Of a DNA stretch of 64,000 nucleotides, positions 8,357 to 16,483 are shown piece after piece. The stretch spans positions 186,001 through 250,000 of the forward strand of contig NZ_JAWLHG010000003.1 of the NCBI RefSeq assembly GCF_041690465.1, given 5' to 3'. Below the pieces are notes generated by a model. It was given only the letters and a program-made list of their open reading frames with translations. It did no database searches and was not told where the DNA came from. The position numbers and the translations under genes are program-made. The stretch comes from Falsiroseomonas sp041690465 (lineage in GTDB: Bacteria > Pseudomonadota > Alphaproteobacteria > Acetobacterales > Acetobacteraceae). Numbering within the stretch: position 1 is the stretch's first letter; each line of letters begins with the position of its first letter.

Positions 8357-9139
8357 CTAGGCGCGCGCCGCGCCCTGCAGCGCGCGGAAGGGCAGCACGG
8401 ACGCCTCGCCCTCCTCCGGCCCGTCGCCGAGCAGCGCCGCCGCCTCGCGCCAGCCATGCAGGGTGCCGACATCCACGTAGCGCGTGCCGTCGCGCAGGCC
8501 GAAGGCCTCGCCGCCGCCCGCGATCCAGGCATTGACCAGCGTGCCGATGTACTCGTCGCCACGCCCCGGCTGCCGCCAAAGCGCATGCAATTCATGCAGC
8601 ACCCGGCCGGGCATGCGGAACGCGCCCCACACCCAGCGGGAGCGCGCGCCCTGCCGCTTCACCTCGATCTCCTCGATGCGTCCGGTGTCGTCGGTCACCA
8701 CCGCATCGAACAGCTCCGGCCGCGCCACCGGAAAGAGCAGGAAGGAGAGGCGCCCTGGCGGCAGTCGCGCCAGCCCGTCGCGCGGGAACCAGATCGTATC
8801 CGGCAGGCCGATGACGACCTCCTCCTCGGGTGCGATGAAGGGCGCGGCGCAGAAGATCGCATCGCACAGCCCGGCCGGCTCCGCCTGCACCGCATAGGCA
8901 ATGCGCGCATCGCCGATGCACGCGCCATAGTAGTTCACGATATCGCTCTTGCCTGGCGAGATGACGATGCACAGCCGGTCCACGCCGGCCGCCAGCATGC
9001 GCTCGATCAGGTGCTCGCTGACGGCGCGCGGGCGCTCCACGCCGCCGTCGAGCCGGCTGCCTACCGGCAGCAATTCCTTCGAGAAGGCAAGCGGCTGGAT
9101 GCGGCTGCCGAGCCCGGCGGCCGGGATGATACCCCACAT
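8357..9139 (-). CDS. Sugar-phosphate nucleotidyltransferase
   Basis: Predicted to form an NDP-sugar from a sugar-1-phosphate and NTP. It is 260 residues, a compact single Rossmann-like domain. MWGIIPAAGLGSRIQPLAFSK is the conserved nucleotide-binding signature with the KEL that follows; VVIGLPDTIWF is the metal-binding aspartate loop; VDVGTLHGW near the C-terminus matches RmlA/GalU-type enzymes. Base and sugar specificity cannot be assigned. It ends 7 bases before deoB and starts 4 bases after the CgeB-type glycosyltransferase gene ends, so the three are almost certainly co-transcribed. Confidence 0.85.
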   Translation of the reverse strand: MWGIIPAAGLGSRIQPLAFSKELLPVGSRLDGGVERPRAVSEHLIERMLAAGVDRLCIVISPGKSDIVNYYGACIGDARIAYAVQAEPAGLCDAIFCAAPFIAPEEEVVIGLPDTIWFPRDGLARLPPGRLSFLLFPVARPELFDAVVTDDTGRIEEIEVKRQGARSRWVWGAFRMPGRVLHELHALWRQPGRGDEYIGTLVNAWIAGGGEAFGLRDGTRYVDVGTLHGWREAAALLGDGPEEGEASVLPFRALQGAARA

Positions 9140-9143
9140 CGGC

Positions 9144-10232
9144 TCAGCTCCCCATCGCCGGCACGGCTACGCGCGCCGCTTCAAGTGCCGCGAGCAGCTG
9201 CGCGGCGCGATGCGCGCCGGTGTGCTCCGCCAGCGTGCGGTCACGCGCGCGGCGGGCGATGCGAAGCCGCTCCGCCTCCTCCATGTCGAGCGCGGCGAGC
9301 GCCTCCTCGGTATCGCGCGCGACGACGATCTCCTCGCCCGGCCGGTAGAAGGCGTCGAGCCCGTCCCAGGCGTCGGTCAGCACCGGCGTGCCGCAGGCAG
9401 CCGCCTCGAACAGCCGGCCGGAGGGGCACCAGCCGAGCGCGGCCATGTCGCGCCGCGTGACGTTCAGCGCGAGCCGCGCGGAGGAGAAGAAGGCGGGATG
9501 CTCCGCCGGCGGCATGTGGCGGACGAAGTGGATGTTCGCGGTCCATGGGAAGTCGCGCGGATACTGCGCACCGCCGATCACGAAACGCTGCGCGGGGCGG
9601 CGCCGTGCCGGCTCCACGAGCAGGCGGTCGAGCACCGCTTGGCGATCGGCGGCGAAGGTGCCGAGATAGGAGAGGTCGGCCGCATAGGTCGCGATGGGCG
9701 GCGCCGGGTGGTGCGCCTGCGGATCCACGCTGCCGTAGAGCGCCGCGACGCGCGTGGCACCCAGTTCCTGCCGCAGCCGGTCCAGCGCGGCGCCGCCGGT
9801 GTAGCTCAGCACAAGGTCGAACCCGGCGAGGCCCGAGGCGGGAAGATAGGCCGGCCGCTCGCCGGCCGCGAGGCGCGCCAGCGTCACCGGCGTGTCGAGA
9901 TCGTAGAACACCCGGATCGGGCGCGCCGCCTGCATCATCAGCGCCGCCGCGGCGGGGCCATCGGCGCAATAGGACGTGACGATCGCCGCGTCCGCATCGC
10001 GCAGGTCGTGTGCGGCGCGCGTGCGCACCTCCGCCCAGTCGCCGTGCATCACGACCTCGAGGCCAGGAATGGAGAGCGGGTCGCGTGCCTCCGCGTACCA
10101 GGGCTGGTCGCGCTCATAGAACACAATGCGATGGCCGGCGCCGCCCAGCGCCTTGCACAGCGCACGCCACAGCGTCGCGTGCCCGTTCCCCCATGCGGAG
10201 GTGATGGACAGGCCGAAGACGACGAGCTTCAT
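9144..10232 (-). CDS. CgeB-type glycosyltransferase (paralogue of the 22148-23248 product)
   Basis: Predicted cytosolic GT-B glycosyltransferase of the CgeB/YkvP group, 362 residues. The N-terminal half begins MKLVVFGLSITSAWGNGHA and has FYDLDTPVTLARL; the C-terminal donor-binding half has SGRLFEAAACGTPVLTD and PGEEIVVARDTEEAL. It is clearly paralogous to the product at 22148-23248 (same WGNGHAT start, YDIDTPVTLARLE, SPSVRLFEAASCGTPVIS) and more distantly to 21057-22151. This ties the leftward flank to the main glycan locus although topoisomerase IB and other genes lie between. Confidence 0.85.
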   Translation of the reverse strand: MKLVVFGLSITSAWGNGHATLWRALCKALGGAGHRIVFYERDQPWYAEARDPLSIPGLEVVMHGDWAEVRTRAAHDLRDADAAIVTSYCADGPAAAALMMQAARPIRVFYDLDTPVTLARLAAGERPAYLPASGLAGFDLVLSYTGGAALDRLRQELGATRVAALYGSVDPQAHHPAPPIATYAADLSYLGTFAADRQAVLDRLLVEPARRRPAQRFVIGGAQYPRDFPWTANIHFVRHMPPAEHPAFFSSARLALNVTRRDMAALGWCPSGRLFEAAACGTPVLTDAWDGLDAFYRPGEEIVVARDTEEALAALDMEEAERLRIARRARDRTLAEHTGAHRAAQLLAALEAARVAVPAMGS

Positions 10233-10271
10233 CCGTTCCCTCGCGGCGCGCTGCCCGCACGCAACGCGCAG

Positions 10272-11381
10272 CTACTCGCAATCGTTCGGCCGGCGCCCCG
10301 ACGATTCCCCGGCTCGCAGCCGCGCGACCAGCAGCGCGAGTACCGCCGCCTCCTCCGCCGGCAGGCCGGCGAGCTCGTCGCGCAGTTCCGCCTCCGCCAG
10401 CTGCTCGATCTCCTCCAGCAGGGAGCCCTCGAGGTAGAGGTCCAGCACGGCCGGGTGGACGTAGCATTTGCGGCAGATCGTCGGTGTGTTCCCGAGCCGC
10501 GCCGCCACCCGCTCGATCGCCGCGCGGATGTTGCGCTTCGCCGCCGCCTGGCTGTCCACGCGCTCGAACTCGCGCAGCGCCAGCGCGGCCAGGACGGTGC
10601 CGGCCCAGGTGCGGAAATCCTTGGCGGTGATGTCGCGCCCGCCGATCTCGCGCAGGTAGTCGTTGACGTCGGCGGAGGTCACGTCGCGCGTCTGGTCGGC
10701 TTCGTCCACGTACTGGAACAGCTCCTGCCCCGGCAGATCCTGGCAGGCCCGTACGATGCGCGCGATCCTCCGGTCCCGGATGCCGAGCTGCCAGACACGG
10801 CCGCTCTTGCCCTTGAAGCGGAAGCGCAGGGCGTCGCCCGCGACCGCGACGTGGCGATCCTGCAGCGTGGTCAGGCCGTAGCTGCTGTTCTGCCGCGCGT
10901 AGTCGTCATTGCCGACGCGGATCAGCGTCGCCTCCAGCAGATGGACCACGGTGGCCAGCACTTTCTCGCGCGGCAGGCCCGGGCGGCGCATATCCTCGGC
11001 GATGCGCTCTCGGATGCCGGGCAGGGCGCGCGCGAACTCCACCAGGTGTCCGTATTTCGCGGCGTCGCGCATCTCGCGCCAACGCGGGTGATAGCGGTAC
11101 TGCTTGCGCCCGCGCTCGTCGCGACCGGTGGCCTGGATGTGTCCCTCGCGATGCGGGCAGATCCACACCTCGGTCCAGGCCGGCGGGATGGCAAGCGAAC
11201 GGATGCGCTTGAGCGTCGCCTGGTCCCGCACCGCCCGGCCGGCCGGCGCGCGATAGCTGAAGCCCTTGCCGGCGCGCCTACGCGTGATGCCGGGCTCTTC
11301 GTCGGAGACGTAGCGCAGCCCTGCCTCCGCCGCCGCGTCGCGCGGATCAACGACCGGCGTCGCGTCGTCGTCGAAGGGCAT
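10272..11381 (-). CDS. DNA topoisomerase IB
   Basis: Poxvirus-type (type IB) topoisomerase that relaxes supercoils through a 3'-phosphotyrosyl intermediate. It is 369 residues from the ATG at 11381. The N-terminal domain has the GKGFSYR and RIRSLAIPPAWTEVWICP region. The catalytic domain shows TLIRVGN (R155), ITAKDFRTWAGT (251-262) and GNTPTICRKCYVHP with the active tyrosine Y307. The whole catalytic set is present, so it should be active. It is separated from its neighbours by short gaps and transcribed away from the small protein gene at 11476. Confidence 0.95.
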   Translation of the reverse strand: MPFDDDATPVVDPRDAAAEAGLRYVSDEEPGITRRRAGKGFSYRAPAGRAVRDQATLKRIRSLAIPPAWTEVWICPHREGHIQATGRDERGRKQYRYHPRWREMRDAAKYGHLVEFARALPGIRERIAEDMRRPGLPREKVLATVVHLLEATLIRVGNDDYARQNSSYGLTTLQDRHVAVAGDALRFRFKGKSGRVWQLGIRDRRIARIVRACQDLPGQELFQYVDEADQTRDVTSADVNDYLREIGGRDITAKDFRTWAGTVLAALALREFERVDSQAAAKRNIRAAIERVAARLGNTPTICRKCYVHPAVLDLYLEGSLLEEIEQLAEAELRDELAGLPAEEAAVLALLVARLRAGESSGRRPNDCE

Positions 11382-11475
11382 GTGGCGGGAACCCGGGTCG
11401 TGCGTTGCGGTTCCGTGGGCGCGAACCGGCATGGGCGCTGCGGGTTCTGTCCGATCAGCCGAAGGGAGACCGAAG

Positions 11476-11778
11476 ATGGCCGAGACGACGACCAACCACG
11501 ATACGATCCGCAAATGGGCCGAATCGAAGGGCGGCAAGCCCGCCGCCGTGGACCGCACGCACAAGGGCGGCGACACCGGCATCGTCCGGATCATGTTCCC
11601 CGACCGGAAGCAGTCGGAGCATGATGCGCTGGTCGAGATCTCCTGGGAGGAATTCTTCCGCCAGTTCGAGGAATCCAACCTGGCGCTGCTCTACGAGCCG
11701 GACAGCATGTTCAACAAGATCGTCGGCCGCGACACCGCCGATAAACGCGCCCATGGTGAGCACGGCGCGCATCGATAG
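11476..11778 (+). CDS. Small conserved acidic protein of unknown function
   Basis: A 100-residue cytosolic protein. NHDTIRKWAESKGGKPAAV, GIVRIMFPDR and ISWEEFFRQFEESNLALLY match a widespread small proteobacterial family that databases often label 1,4-alpha-glucan branching enzyme; that label cannot be right, since there is no enzyme fold of that size. The ATG at 11476 is preceded by GAAGGGAGACCGA, a good ribosome site. It is divergent from topoisomerase IB, sharing a 94-base promoter region. Function unknown; often seen near stress or DNA-repair genes (recollection, not shown here). Confidence 0.8.
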   Translation: MAETTTNHDTIRKWAESKGGKPAAVDRTHKGGDTGIVRIMFPDRKQSEHDALVEISWEEFFRQFEESNLALLYEPDSMFNKIVGRDTADKRAHGEHGAHR

Positions 11779-11781
11779 GTG

Positions 11782-11835
11782 CCGCAGCGATTCACGACTC
11801 CGGTGCTCGCTACGTTGCTCCGGCGATCGCTGCGG
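11782..11835. terminator. Possible stem-loop between convergent genes
   Basis: CCGCAGCGAT (11782-11791) pairs with ATCGCTGCGG (11826-11835) across a 34-base loop that itself contains short inverted repeats. It lies between two convergent genes. There is no T-run, so a terminator role is only plausible. Confidence 0.35.
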
Positions 11836-11842
11836 TCGCCGA

Positions 11843-12727
11843 TCACGCGTAGCGGCGCACCATCTCGCCGCAGAATTCGCCGAACTCCGCCGGATCGTCA
11901 GGCGGGCTGGTATGGTGCCGGCCCGGCCCCTTGTGTTCCGGCGTAAAGCAGAAGGTCACCGTCACCTCGAAGTCGCGAAGCGCCTCCATCTGCCGGTCGA
12001 ACCAGGCGAGCGCATTCGGCCGGTAGCGGTCGGCCCAGGACAGGCCGGTGCGCAGGTGCCGTACGCCGAGCCGCTTCATCAGCGCCACGGATTGCTCCAG
12101 CCGGTGATCCTCGAAGTGGAACCACTGGCAGAGGCCAAGCGCCGGGGCATGCCGCTCGAACTCCGCGAAGGAGGGCTTGAGCCCGCCATCCTCCCGCACC
12201 AGGCCCATGTAGAAGTGGCGGTAGTAGGAGCTGCCCTCGGCCTCCCTGTGGCGGGTCGTCGCCTCCCAGTCGCGCGGCAGGTCGTGCAGGCTGTACCAGT
12301 GGATGCGCGGCGCGCGGTCCTTCAGTAGCTCCGCGGTGCGCGCGAGGCCCCATGCCTGCACCTCCTCCGCGCCGAAGGAAGAGACGCCGACCTCGCTCAC
12401 CCAGATCGGCTTGTCCGTCACCGCGCGGATCTCATCGAGCTTCGCCGGCCATTCGTGGATCTGCCAGAGGTTCCAGTCGAGCGGGAAGCCATGCACGGCC
12501 ACCGCCTCCACCTGCTCCAGCACGCCCTGCGTCTCCATGTTGCGGAGAAAGCCAGGGTCTATCGGCGACATGCCGCCGAGCACGCGCGGCAGCGTCGGAT
12601 GCGCCGCGCGGATCGCCTGTCCGGCCGCGATCGCGGTGGCGGCGAAGCGGCTCCAGCCGGGATCGAGCTCCTGGTCCCAGTGGGACTTGTTGTTCGGCTC
12701 GTTCCAGATCATCGCCGCTTCGATCAT
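11843..12727 (-). CDS. Glycoside hydrolase, GH39/clan GH-A type, apparently circularly permuted
   Basis: 294 residues with the catalytic signatures of a retaining clan GH-A TIM barrel. The acid/base is in WNEPNNKSHWD and the nucleophile in WVSEVGVSSFG. The order is unusual. The NEP motif, normally after about 100-150 residues, is at residues 9-11, followed by strands 5-8 (SEVG, then HWYSLHD). The segments that normally form strands 1-3 (LCQWFHFEDHRLEQSVALMK, then RHLRTGLSWADRY, then VTVTFCFTPEH) and the DPAEFGEFCGEMVRRYA helix that should directly precede the NEP strand are at the C-terminus, ending at the stop. Its ATG overlaps the methyltransferase stop (ATGA). There is no signal peptide, so it should act in the cytosol on an intermediate, or be a transglycosidase. 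Confidence 0.8.
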   Translation of the reverse strand: MIEAAMIWNEPNNKSHWDQELDPGWSRFAATAIAAGQAIRAAHPTLPRVLGGMSPIDPGFLRNMETQGVLEQVEAVAVHGFPLDWNLWQIHEWPAKLDEIRAVTDKPIWVSEVGVSSFGAEEVQAWGLARTAELLKDRAPRIHWYSLHDLPRDWEATTRHREAEGSSYYRHFYMGLVREDGGLKPSFAEFERHAPALGLCQWFHFEDHRLEQSVALMKRLGVRHLRTGLSWADRYRPNALAWFDRQMEALRDFEVTVTFCFTPEHKGPGRHHTSPPDDPAEFGEFCGEMVRRYA

Positions 12728-13488
12728 GCGCGCATCCCCTTCGCCGGATAGACCGCGCCGGCACCTTCGGGCGTCTCCGCACGTCGGCAGACATAGACCT
12801 CGGCCTCCGGATGGTCGGTGATGGCGAAGCCAGCGGCGCGGAGCATCGCTTCCGCGCAGGCGCGGTTCGGCACCCACCAGTTGGTCTGGTCATGCGCGTA
12901 GCGGTGCTCGACGAAATGCAGCTTCGGCCAGCCGGGATCGTCGAAGGGCGCGGTATCCGAGAACTCGTAGTCCCCGCTGACCGGCGCCACCTCCGCCGCA
13001 CCGCGCTGCATGGACTGGAACACCAGCATGTCCCCGACGACATGCTCACGGATGAGGTCGAGCGCCAGCAGAGGATGGCGCAGGTGGTACAGCACGCCCA
13101 TGAACAGCACCACGTCGAAGCGCTCGCCGAGCGCGGCGATGTCGTACACGGACAGGTGGCGGAACTCGATCTCCTGCCCGCTGACCTCGGCTGCGAAGCG
13201 CGCCTGGGCGAGGTAGGCTTCGTCGCTGTCCACGCCCAGCACGCGCGCCGCGCCACGGCGCTTCATCTCGATGCTGTAGAAGCCGCCATTGCAACCGATG
13301 TCGAGCACGCTCTTTCCGCTGAGGTCGGCCGGCAGCGCATGCGCGAAGCCGCGCCACTTGATCGCGGGATAATCGCCGAGGAAGTGGTCGGGCGCGGTGC
13401 GCACGCCGCCGAGCTCGATGTTGTGGAACCACGGCCCGAGCGCCGCGACGCGGCGGCGGATCTCCTCGGGGTCGGGCATACCGTCCAT
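12724..13488 (-). CDS. SAM-dependent methyltransferase (Rta_06860-like subfamily)
   Basis: Class I methyltransferase of about 254 residues. SVLDIGCNGGFYSIEMKRRG is motif I, GVDSDEAYLAQA motif II, and FDVVLFMGVLYHLRHPLLAL motifs IV-V. The start IRRRVAALGPWFHNIEL matches, from memory, an uncharacterised subfamily (TIGR04290, Rta_06860 type) found in conserved oligosaccharide loci. Two starts are possible, 13488 (2 bases after the phosphatase stop) and 13479; I chose the first for coupling. It sits in a four-gene operon with inositol-3-phosphate synthase, a phosphatase and a glycoside hydrolase. The methyl acceptor is presumably a sugar or cyclitol (inference). Confidence 0.8.
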   Translation of the reverse strand: MDGMPDPEEIRRRVAALGPWFHNIELGGVRTAPDHFLGDYPAIKWRGFAHALPADLSGKSVLDIGCNGGFYSIEMKRRGAARVLGVDSDEAYLAQARFAAEVSGQEIEFRHLSVYDIAALGERFDVVLFMGVLYHLRHPLLALDLIREHVVGDMLVFQSMQRGAAEVAPVSGDYEFSDTAPFDDPGWPKLHFVEHRYAHDQTNWWVPNRACAEAMLRAAGFAITDHPEAEVYVCRRAETPEGAGAVYPAKGMRA

Positions 13489-13490
13489 AC

Positions 13491-14096
13491 TCAGGAATCT
13501 CCCGCCGGCGTTTCGTTCACCAGGCGAACCCGCCCGCCGCCCGGCCAAAGCTCCACCGCGCTCAGCGAGGCGCCGCCGACCTCAACCCGCCAATGCGCGT
13601 CGAGTGTCGCGCCGAGATGCGCCAGCAGCACGGCCTTGATCACGTCGGCGTGGCTGACGGCGAGGATGACGGCATCGGGGTGGCGCGCGGGCAGGCCACC
13701 CGTCCAGCGCAGCACGCGCGACAGCGCCGCATGCATCGCCTCGCCCTCCGGCGGGGACGCGGTGGCGCGCTGCTCGTTCCAGCTCCGCCAGGCCGGGTCG
13801 TCCTCAAGCGTGGCGAAGGCGCGGCCGGTCCAGGCGCCGAACTCGATCTCGTCGAGCGCCGGCTCCGTAATCACCGGAAGGCCCAGCGCCTCGCCCAGCA
13901 GCTGGGCGGTCTCCAGAGCGCGCCGGCGCGGGCTCGCATGCAGTGCGACGGGCCGTTCCCGCCGCAGCCGTCGCGCAAGCCCTGCCGCCTGTGCGCGGCC
14001 TTCCGCGGAGAGGCCCGCGGCGTCGCTGCGGCCGCTCAGCACCTGGCCGAACTCCGCATGCGCCGCGTGCCGCGCGAGCAGCAGCGTGGTGGGCAT
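13491..14096 (-). CDS. Histidine phosphatase family protein
   Basis: 201-residue member of the phosphoglycerate-mutase/acid-phosphatase superfamily. LLLARHAAHAE holds the phosphorylated histidine (RHA instead of the usual RHG), HASPRRRALETAQ the second catalytic arginine region, and AVSHADVIKAVL the second catalytic histidine. Its ATG overlaps the stop of inositol-3-phosphate synthase (ATGA), so the two are translationally coupled. That coupling suggests it could dephosphorylate inositol-3-phosphate to free inositol, or act on a sugar phosphate of the same pathway. Both are inference from gene order. Confidence 0.85.
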   Translation of the reverse strand: MPTTLLLARHAAHAEFGQVLSGRSDAAGLSAEGRAQAAGLARRLRRERPVALHASPRRRALETAQLLGEALGLPVITEPALDEIEFGAWTGRAFATLEDDPAWRSWNEQRATASPPEGEAMHAALSRVLRWTGGLPARHPDAVILAVSHADVIKAVLLAHLGATLDAHWRVEVGGASLSAVELWPGGGRVRLVNETPAGDS

Positions 14097-15175
14097 CAGG
14101 CCGGGCCGGCGACGAAGCGCAGCGTTGCGGCCTGCGCCTCGTGGTCGTCCATCTGCTCCGGCGGCGACTTCATGAACCAGGCCGAGGGAGCAGCCAGCGC
14201 GCCGCCGATGCCGCGGTCGAGTGCCAGCTTCGCGCAGCGCACCGCATCGATCACGATGCCGGCGGAATTCGGGCTGTCCCAGACCTCAAGCTTCACCTCG
14301 ATATTCAGCGGCACGTCGCCGAAGGTGGTCCCCTCCAGTCGGATGTACGCCCATTTGCGGTCCTCGAGCCACGGCACGAAGTCGCTCGGCCCGACATGCA
14401 CATTCGCCTCCGCCGGCACCGTGTCCATCTGGCTGGTCACCGCGCGCGTCTTGGAGATCTTCTTCGAGGCGAGCCGGTCGCGCTCCAGCATGTTGAGAAA
14501 ATCGGTGTTGCCGCCGAAGTTCAGCTGGTAGGTGCGGTCCAGCCGCACGCCGCGCTGGCGGAACAGCGTGGCCAGCGCGCGGTGCAGGATGGTGGCGCCA
14601 AGCTGGCTCTTGATGTCGTCGCCGATCACCGGCAGGCCGCGCTCGGCGAAGCGCGCGGCCCAGGCCGGGTCCGAGGCGATGAAGGCCGGGATACAGTTCA
14701 CGAAGGCGCAGCCCGCGGCCAATGCGGCCTCGGCGTAGAATTCCGTCGCCCGCTGCGCGCCGACCGGCAACCAGGAGACCAGCACCTCCGTCCGCGACCG
14801 GCGCAGCGCCTCCGCGACATCGGCGACAGGCGCGTCTGCCTCCGCGACCTCGCCGACGAGGTAGCGGCCAAGCCCATCCAGCGTCGGTCCGCGCCGCACG
14901 GTAACGCCGATGTCCGGCACCTCAGCGAAGATTCGCGTGTTGTTCGGCGCGGCGAGGATCGCCCGCGCGACGTCCTCGCCCACCTTGCCCACGGCGACGT
15001 CGAAGGCCGAGGCTATCACGATGTCGGAGACCGCATAGCCGCCGAGTTCCGGATTGGGCAGTCCGGGCAGCGGCGTGCGCGCATCGCGGTAGCGCACCAA
15101 CCCCTGTACGAAGGAGGAGGCGCAATTGCCGAGCCCGACGATGCCGACCCTTAGTGATCCACTGGCCAAGCGCAT
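14096..15175 (-). CDS. Inositol-3-phosphate synthase
   Basis: Predicted to convert glucose-6-phosphate to L-myo-inositol-1(3)-phosphate with bound NAD; 359 residues, the compact bacterial/archaeal size. VGIVGLGNCASSFVQGL is the NAD-binding loop, FVNCIPAFIASDP and IGDDIKSQLGATI are the conserved catalytic-lysine region, and LNFGGNTDFLNMLE matches the family core. Two starts are possible. The ATG at 15175 has GGGAGGG directly against it; a TTG two codons later (15169) sits 7 bases from the same Shine-Dalgarno and may be the true start. First gene of the leftward glycan operon; inositol is rare in bacteria, so a specialised product is likely. Confidence 0.9.
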   Translation of the reverse strand: MRLASGSLRVGIVGLGNCASSFVQGLVRYRDARTPLPGLPNPELGGYAVSDIVIASAFDVAVGKVGEDVARAILAAPNNTRIFAEVPDIGVTVRRGPTLDGLGRYLVGEVAEADAPVADVAEALRRSRTEVLVSWLPVGAQRATEFYAEAALAAGCAFVNCIPAFIASDPAWAARFAERGLPVIGDDIKSQLGATILHRALATLFRQRGVRLDRTYQLNFGGNTDFLNMLERDRLASKKISKTRAVTSQMDTVPAEANVHVGPSDFVPWLEDRKWAYIRLEGTTFGDVPLNIEVKLEVWDSPNSAGIVIDAVRCAKLALDRGIGGALAAPSAWFMKSPPEQMDDHEAQAATLRFVAGPA

Positions 15176-15262
15176 CCCTCCCGCTGCCGCAACGCCTTGT
15201 GCTGCCGCGGCGAAACCCGTTGCGCAGGCAAGCGTTCCGCCGCGAACGGGACGCGTCGCGAA

Positions 15263-15283
15263 TGACACCCGATTGTGACACCC
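15263..15283. promoter_or_regulatory. Direct repeat TGACACCC in the divergent control region
   Basis: TGACACCC occurs at 15263-15270 and 15276-15283, a 13-base period, in the 198-base region between the two divergent glycan operons. Tandem half-sites like this often bind dimeric activators. No partner regulator is identified in the window. Confidence 0.4.
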
Positions 15284-15287
15284 CGCC

Positions 15288-15318
15288 GGAACGCACCGCT
15301 GTCGCAGCGTTGCGTTCC
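15288..15318 (+). promoter_or_regulatory. Near-perfect hairpin in the leader of the rightward glycan operon
   Basis: Bases 15288-15301 pair with 15305-15318: thirteen base pairs, one C-T mismatch and a TCG loop. The arms begin GGAACGCA and end TGCGTTCC. It lies 55 bases upstream of the first start codon, so it is either a palindromic operator or a structured mRNA leader. Confidence 0.55.
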
Positions 15319-15373
15319 GTCCCCGGTCGCGGAGGCGCCTGCCCCCGCACCGCCAAGCGCAGCGGAGAGAGAT

Positions 15374-16483
15374 TTGGCCGACAGGATCCTGATCACCGGG
15401 GGCGCGGGCTTCATCGGACGGCACCTCGCGCGGCTGCTGTTGCGGCGCGGGAATCACGTGCGCGTGCTCGACAGCCTGATCCCGCAGGTGCACGGCGAAT
15501 CCGACCGCCCGCGCGACCTGCCGGCGGAGGCGGAACTGCTGATCGGCGACGTGCGCGACGAGGCGATGATGCGGCGCGCGCTGGCCGGCGTGGACAAGGT
15601 GGTGCACCTCGCTGCCGAGGTTGGCGTCGGCCAGAGCATGTATGCGGTGGACCGCTACGTCTCGGTCAACGATCATGGCACCGCCGTGCTGTTCCAGGCG
15701 CTGATCGAGCAGCCGGTCGCGCGCGTGGTTGTCGCCTCCTCGATGAGCATCTATGGCGAGGGCCTCTACCGAGATGCCGCCGGCGCGCTGCATGAGGAGG
15801 TGGTTCGCAAGCCGCGCGGCCCAGGCGAGCCATGGGATCCGCTCGATGCGCAGAGCCGGCCGCTGATCCCGGTGCCGACGCCGGAGGGCAAGCGCCCGGC
15901 CCTCGCCTCGGTCTATGCGATCACGAAGTACACGCAGGAGCGGCTGACGCTGACGCTGGCGCCGGCCTATGGCATGCAGGGCGTCGCGCTCAGGCTGTGG
16001 AACGCCTACGGGCCGGGCCAGGCGCTCTCCAACCCCTATACCGGCGTGCTGGCGATCTTCGCCGCGCGCCTGCACAATGGCCAGCCGCCGGTCATCTTCG
16101 AGGATGGCCGGCAACTGCGCGACTTCGTCCACGTCGCGGACGTCGCCGAGGCCTTCGCGCTCGCCCTCGACCATCCCGCGGCAGCGGGAGGCGTGTTCAA
16201 CATCGGCAGCGGCGAGCGGCGCAGCGTTGCCGAGGTCGCCGCGCTGCTCGCGCAGGCGATGGGCCGCCGCATCGCGCCGGAGATTGCCGGCAAGGCGCGC
16301 GCCGGCGACATCCGCCATTGCGTGCCGGACCTCACCCTGGCGCGGACGCGACTTGGCTACGCCGCGCGGCGTGACTTCCGCGAAGGGCTTGCGGAACTGG
16401 CCGAATGGGTCGCACGGCAGCAGGCGGAGGACCGCGTGGCCGAGGCGCGGCGCGAGCTCGAGGCTCGGGGGCTGGTGGCGTGA
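15374..16483 (+). CDS. NAD-dependent epimerase, dTDP-L-rhamnose 4-epimerase-like
   Basis: Extended SDR acting on a nucleotide sugar, 369 residues. The likely start is a TTG at 15374 preceded by GCGGAGAGAGAT; an ATG at 15275 would add a proline-rich tail and run through the leader hairpin. ITGGAGFIG is the NAD-binding loop, SSMSIYGEG the catalytic-serine strand, and Y181/K185 (SVYAITKYTQE) the catalytic pair. VLDSLIPQVHG and PVPTPEGKRPALASVYA resemble dTDP-L-rhamnose 4-epimerases. First of eight rightward genes, every one overlapping the next. Confidence 0.85.
   Translation: MADRILITGGAGFIGRHLARLLLRRGNHVRVLDSLIPQVHGESDRPRDLPAEAELLIGDVRDEAMMRRALAGVDKVVHLAAEVGVGQSMYAVDRYVSVNDHGTAVLFQALIEQPVARVVVASSMSIYGEGLYRDAAGALHEEVVRKPRGPGEPWDPLDAQSRPLIPVPTPEGKRPALASVYAITKYTQERLTLTLAPAYGMQGVALRLWNAYGPGQALSNPYTGVLAIFAARLHNGQPPVIFEDGRQLRDFVHVADVAEAFALALDHPAAAGGVFNIGSGERRSVAEVAALLAQAMGRRIAPEIAGKARAGDIRHCVPDLTLARTRLGYAARRDFREGLAELAEWVARQQAEDRVAEARRELEARGLVA

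Noticed and set aside
11843..12727. The permuted hydrolase as a frameshift or truncated gene
   Set aside because: The frame is continuous, both ends overlap or lie close to neighbours normally, and the missing front part is present at the back rather than lost.
14096..16318. N-terminal extension of inositol-3-phosphate synthase to 740 codons
   Set aside because: The extra 380 codons lie antisense to the epimerase gene and upstream of a strong ribosome site; the enzyme domain starts at 15175 or 15169.
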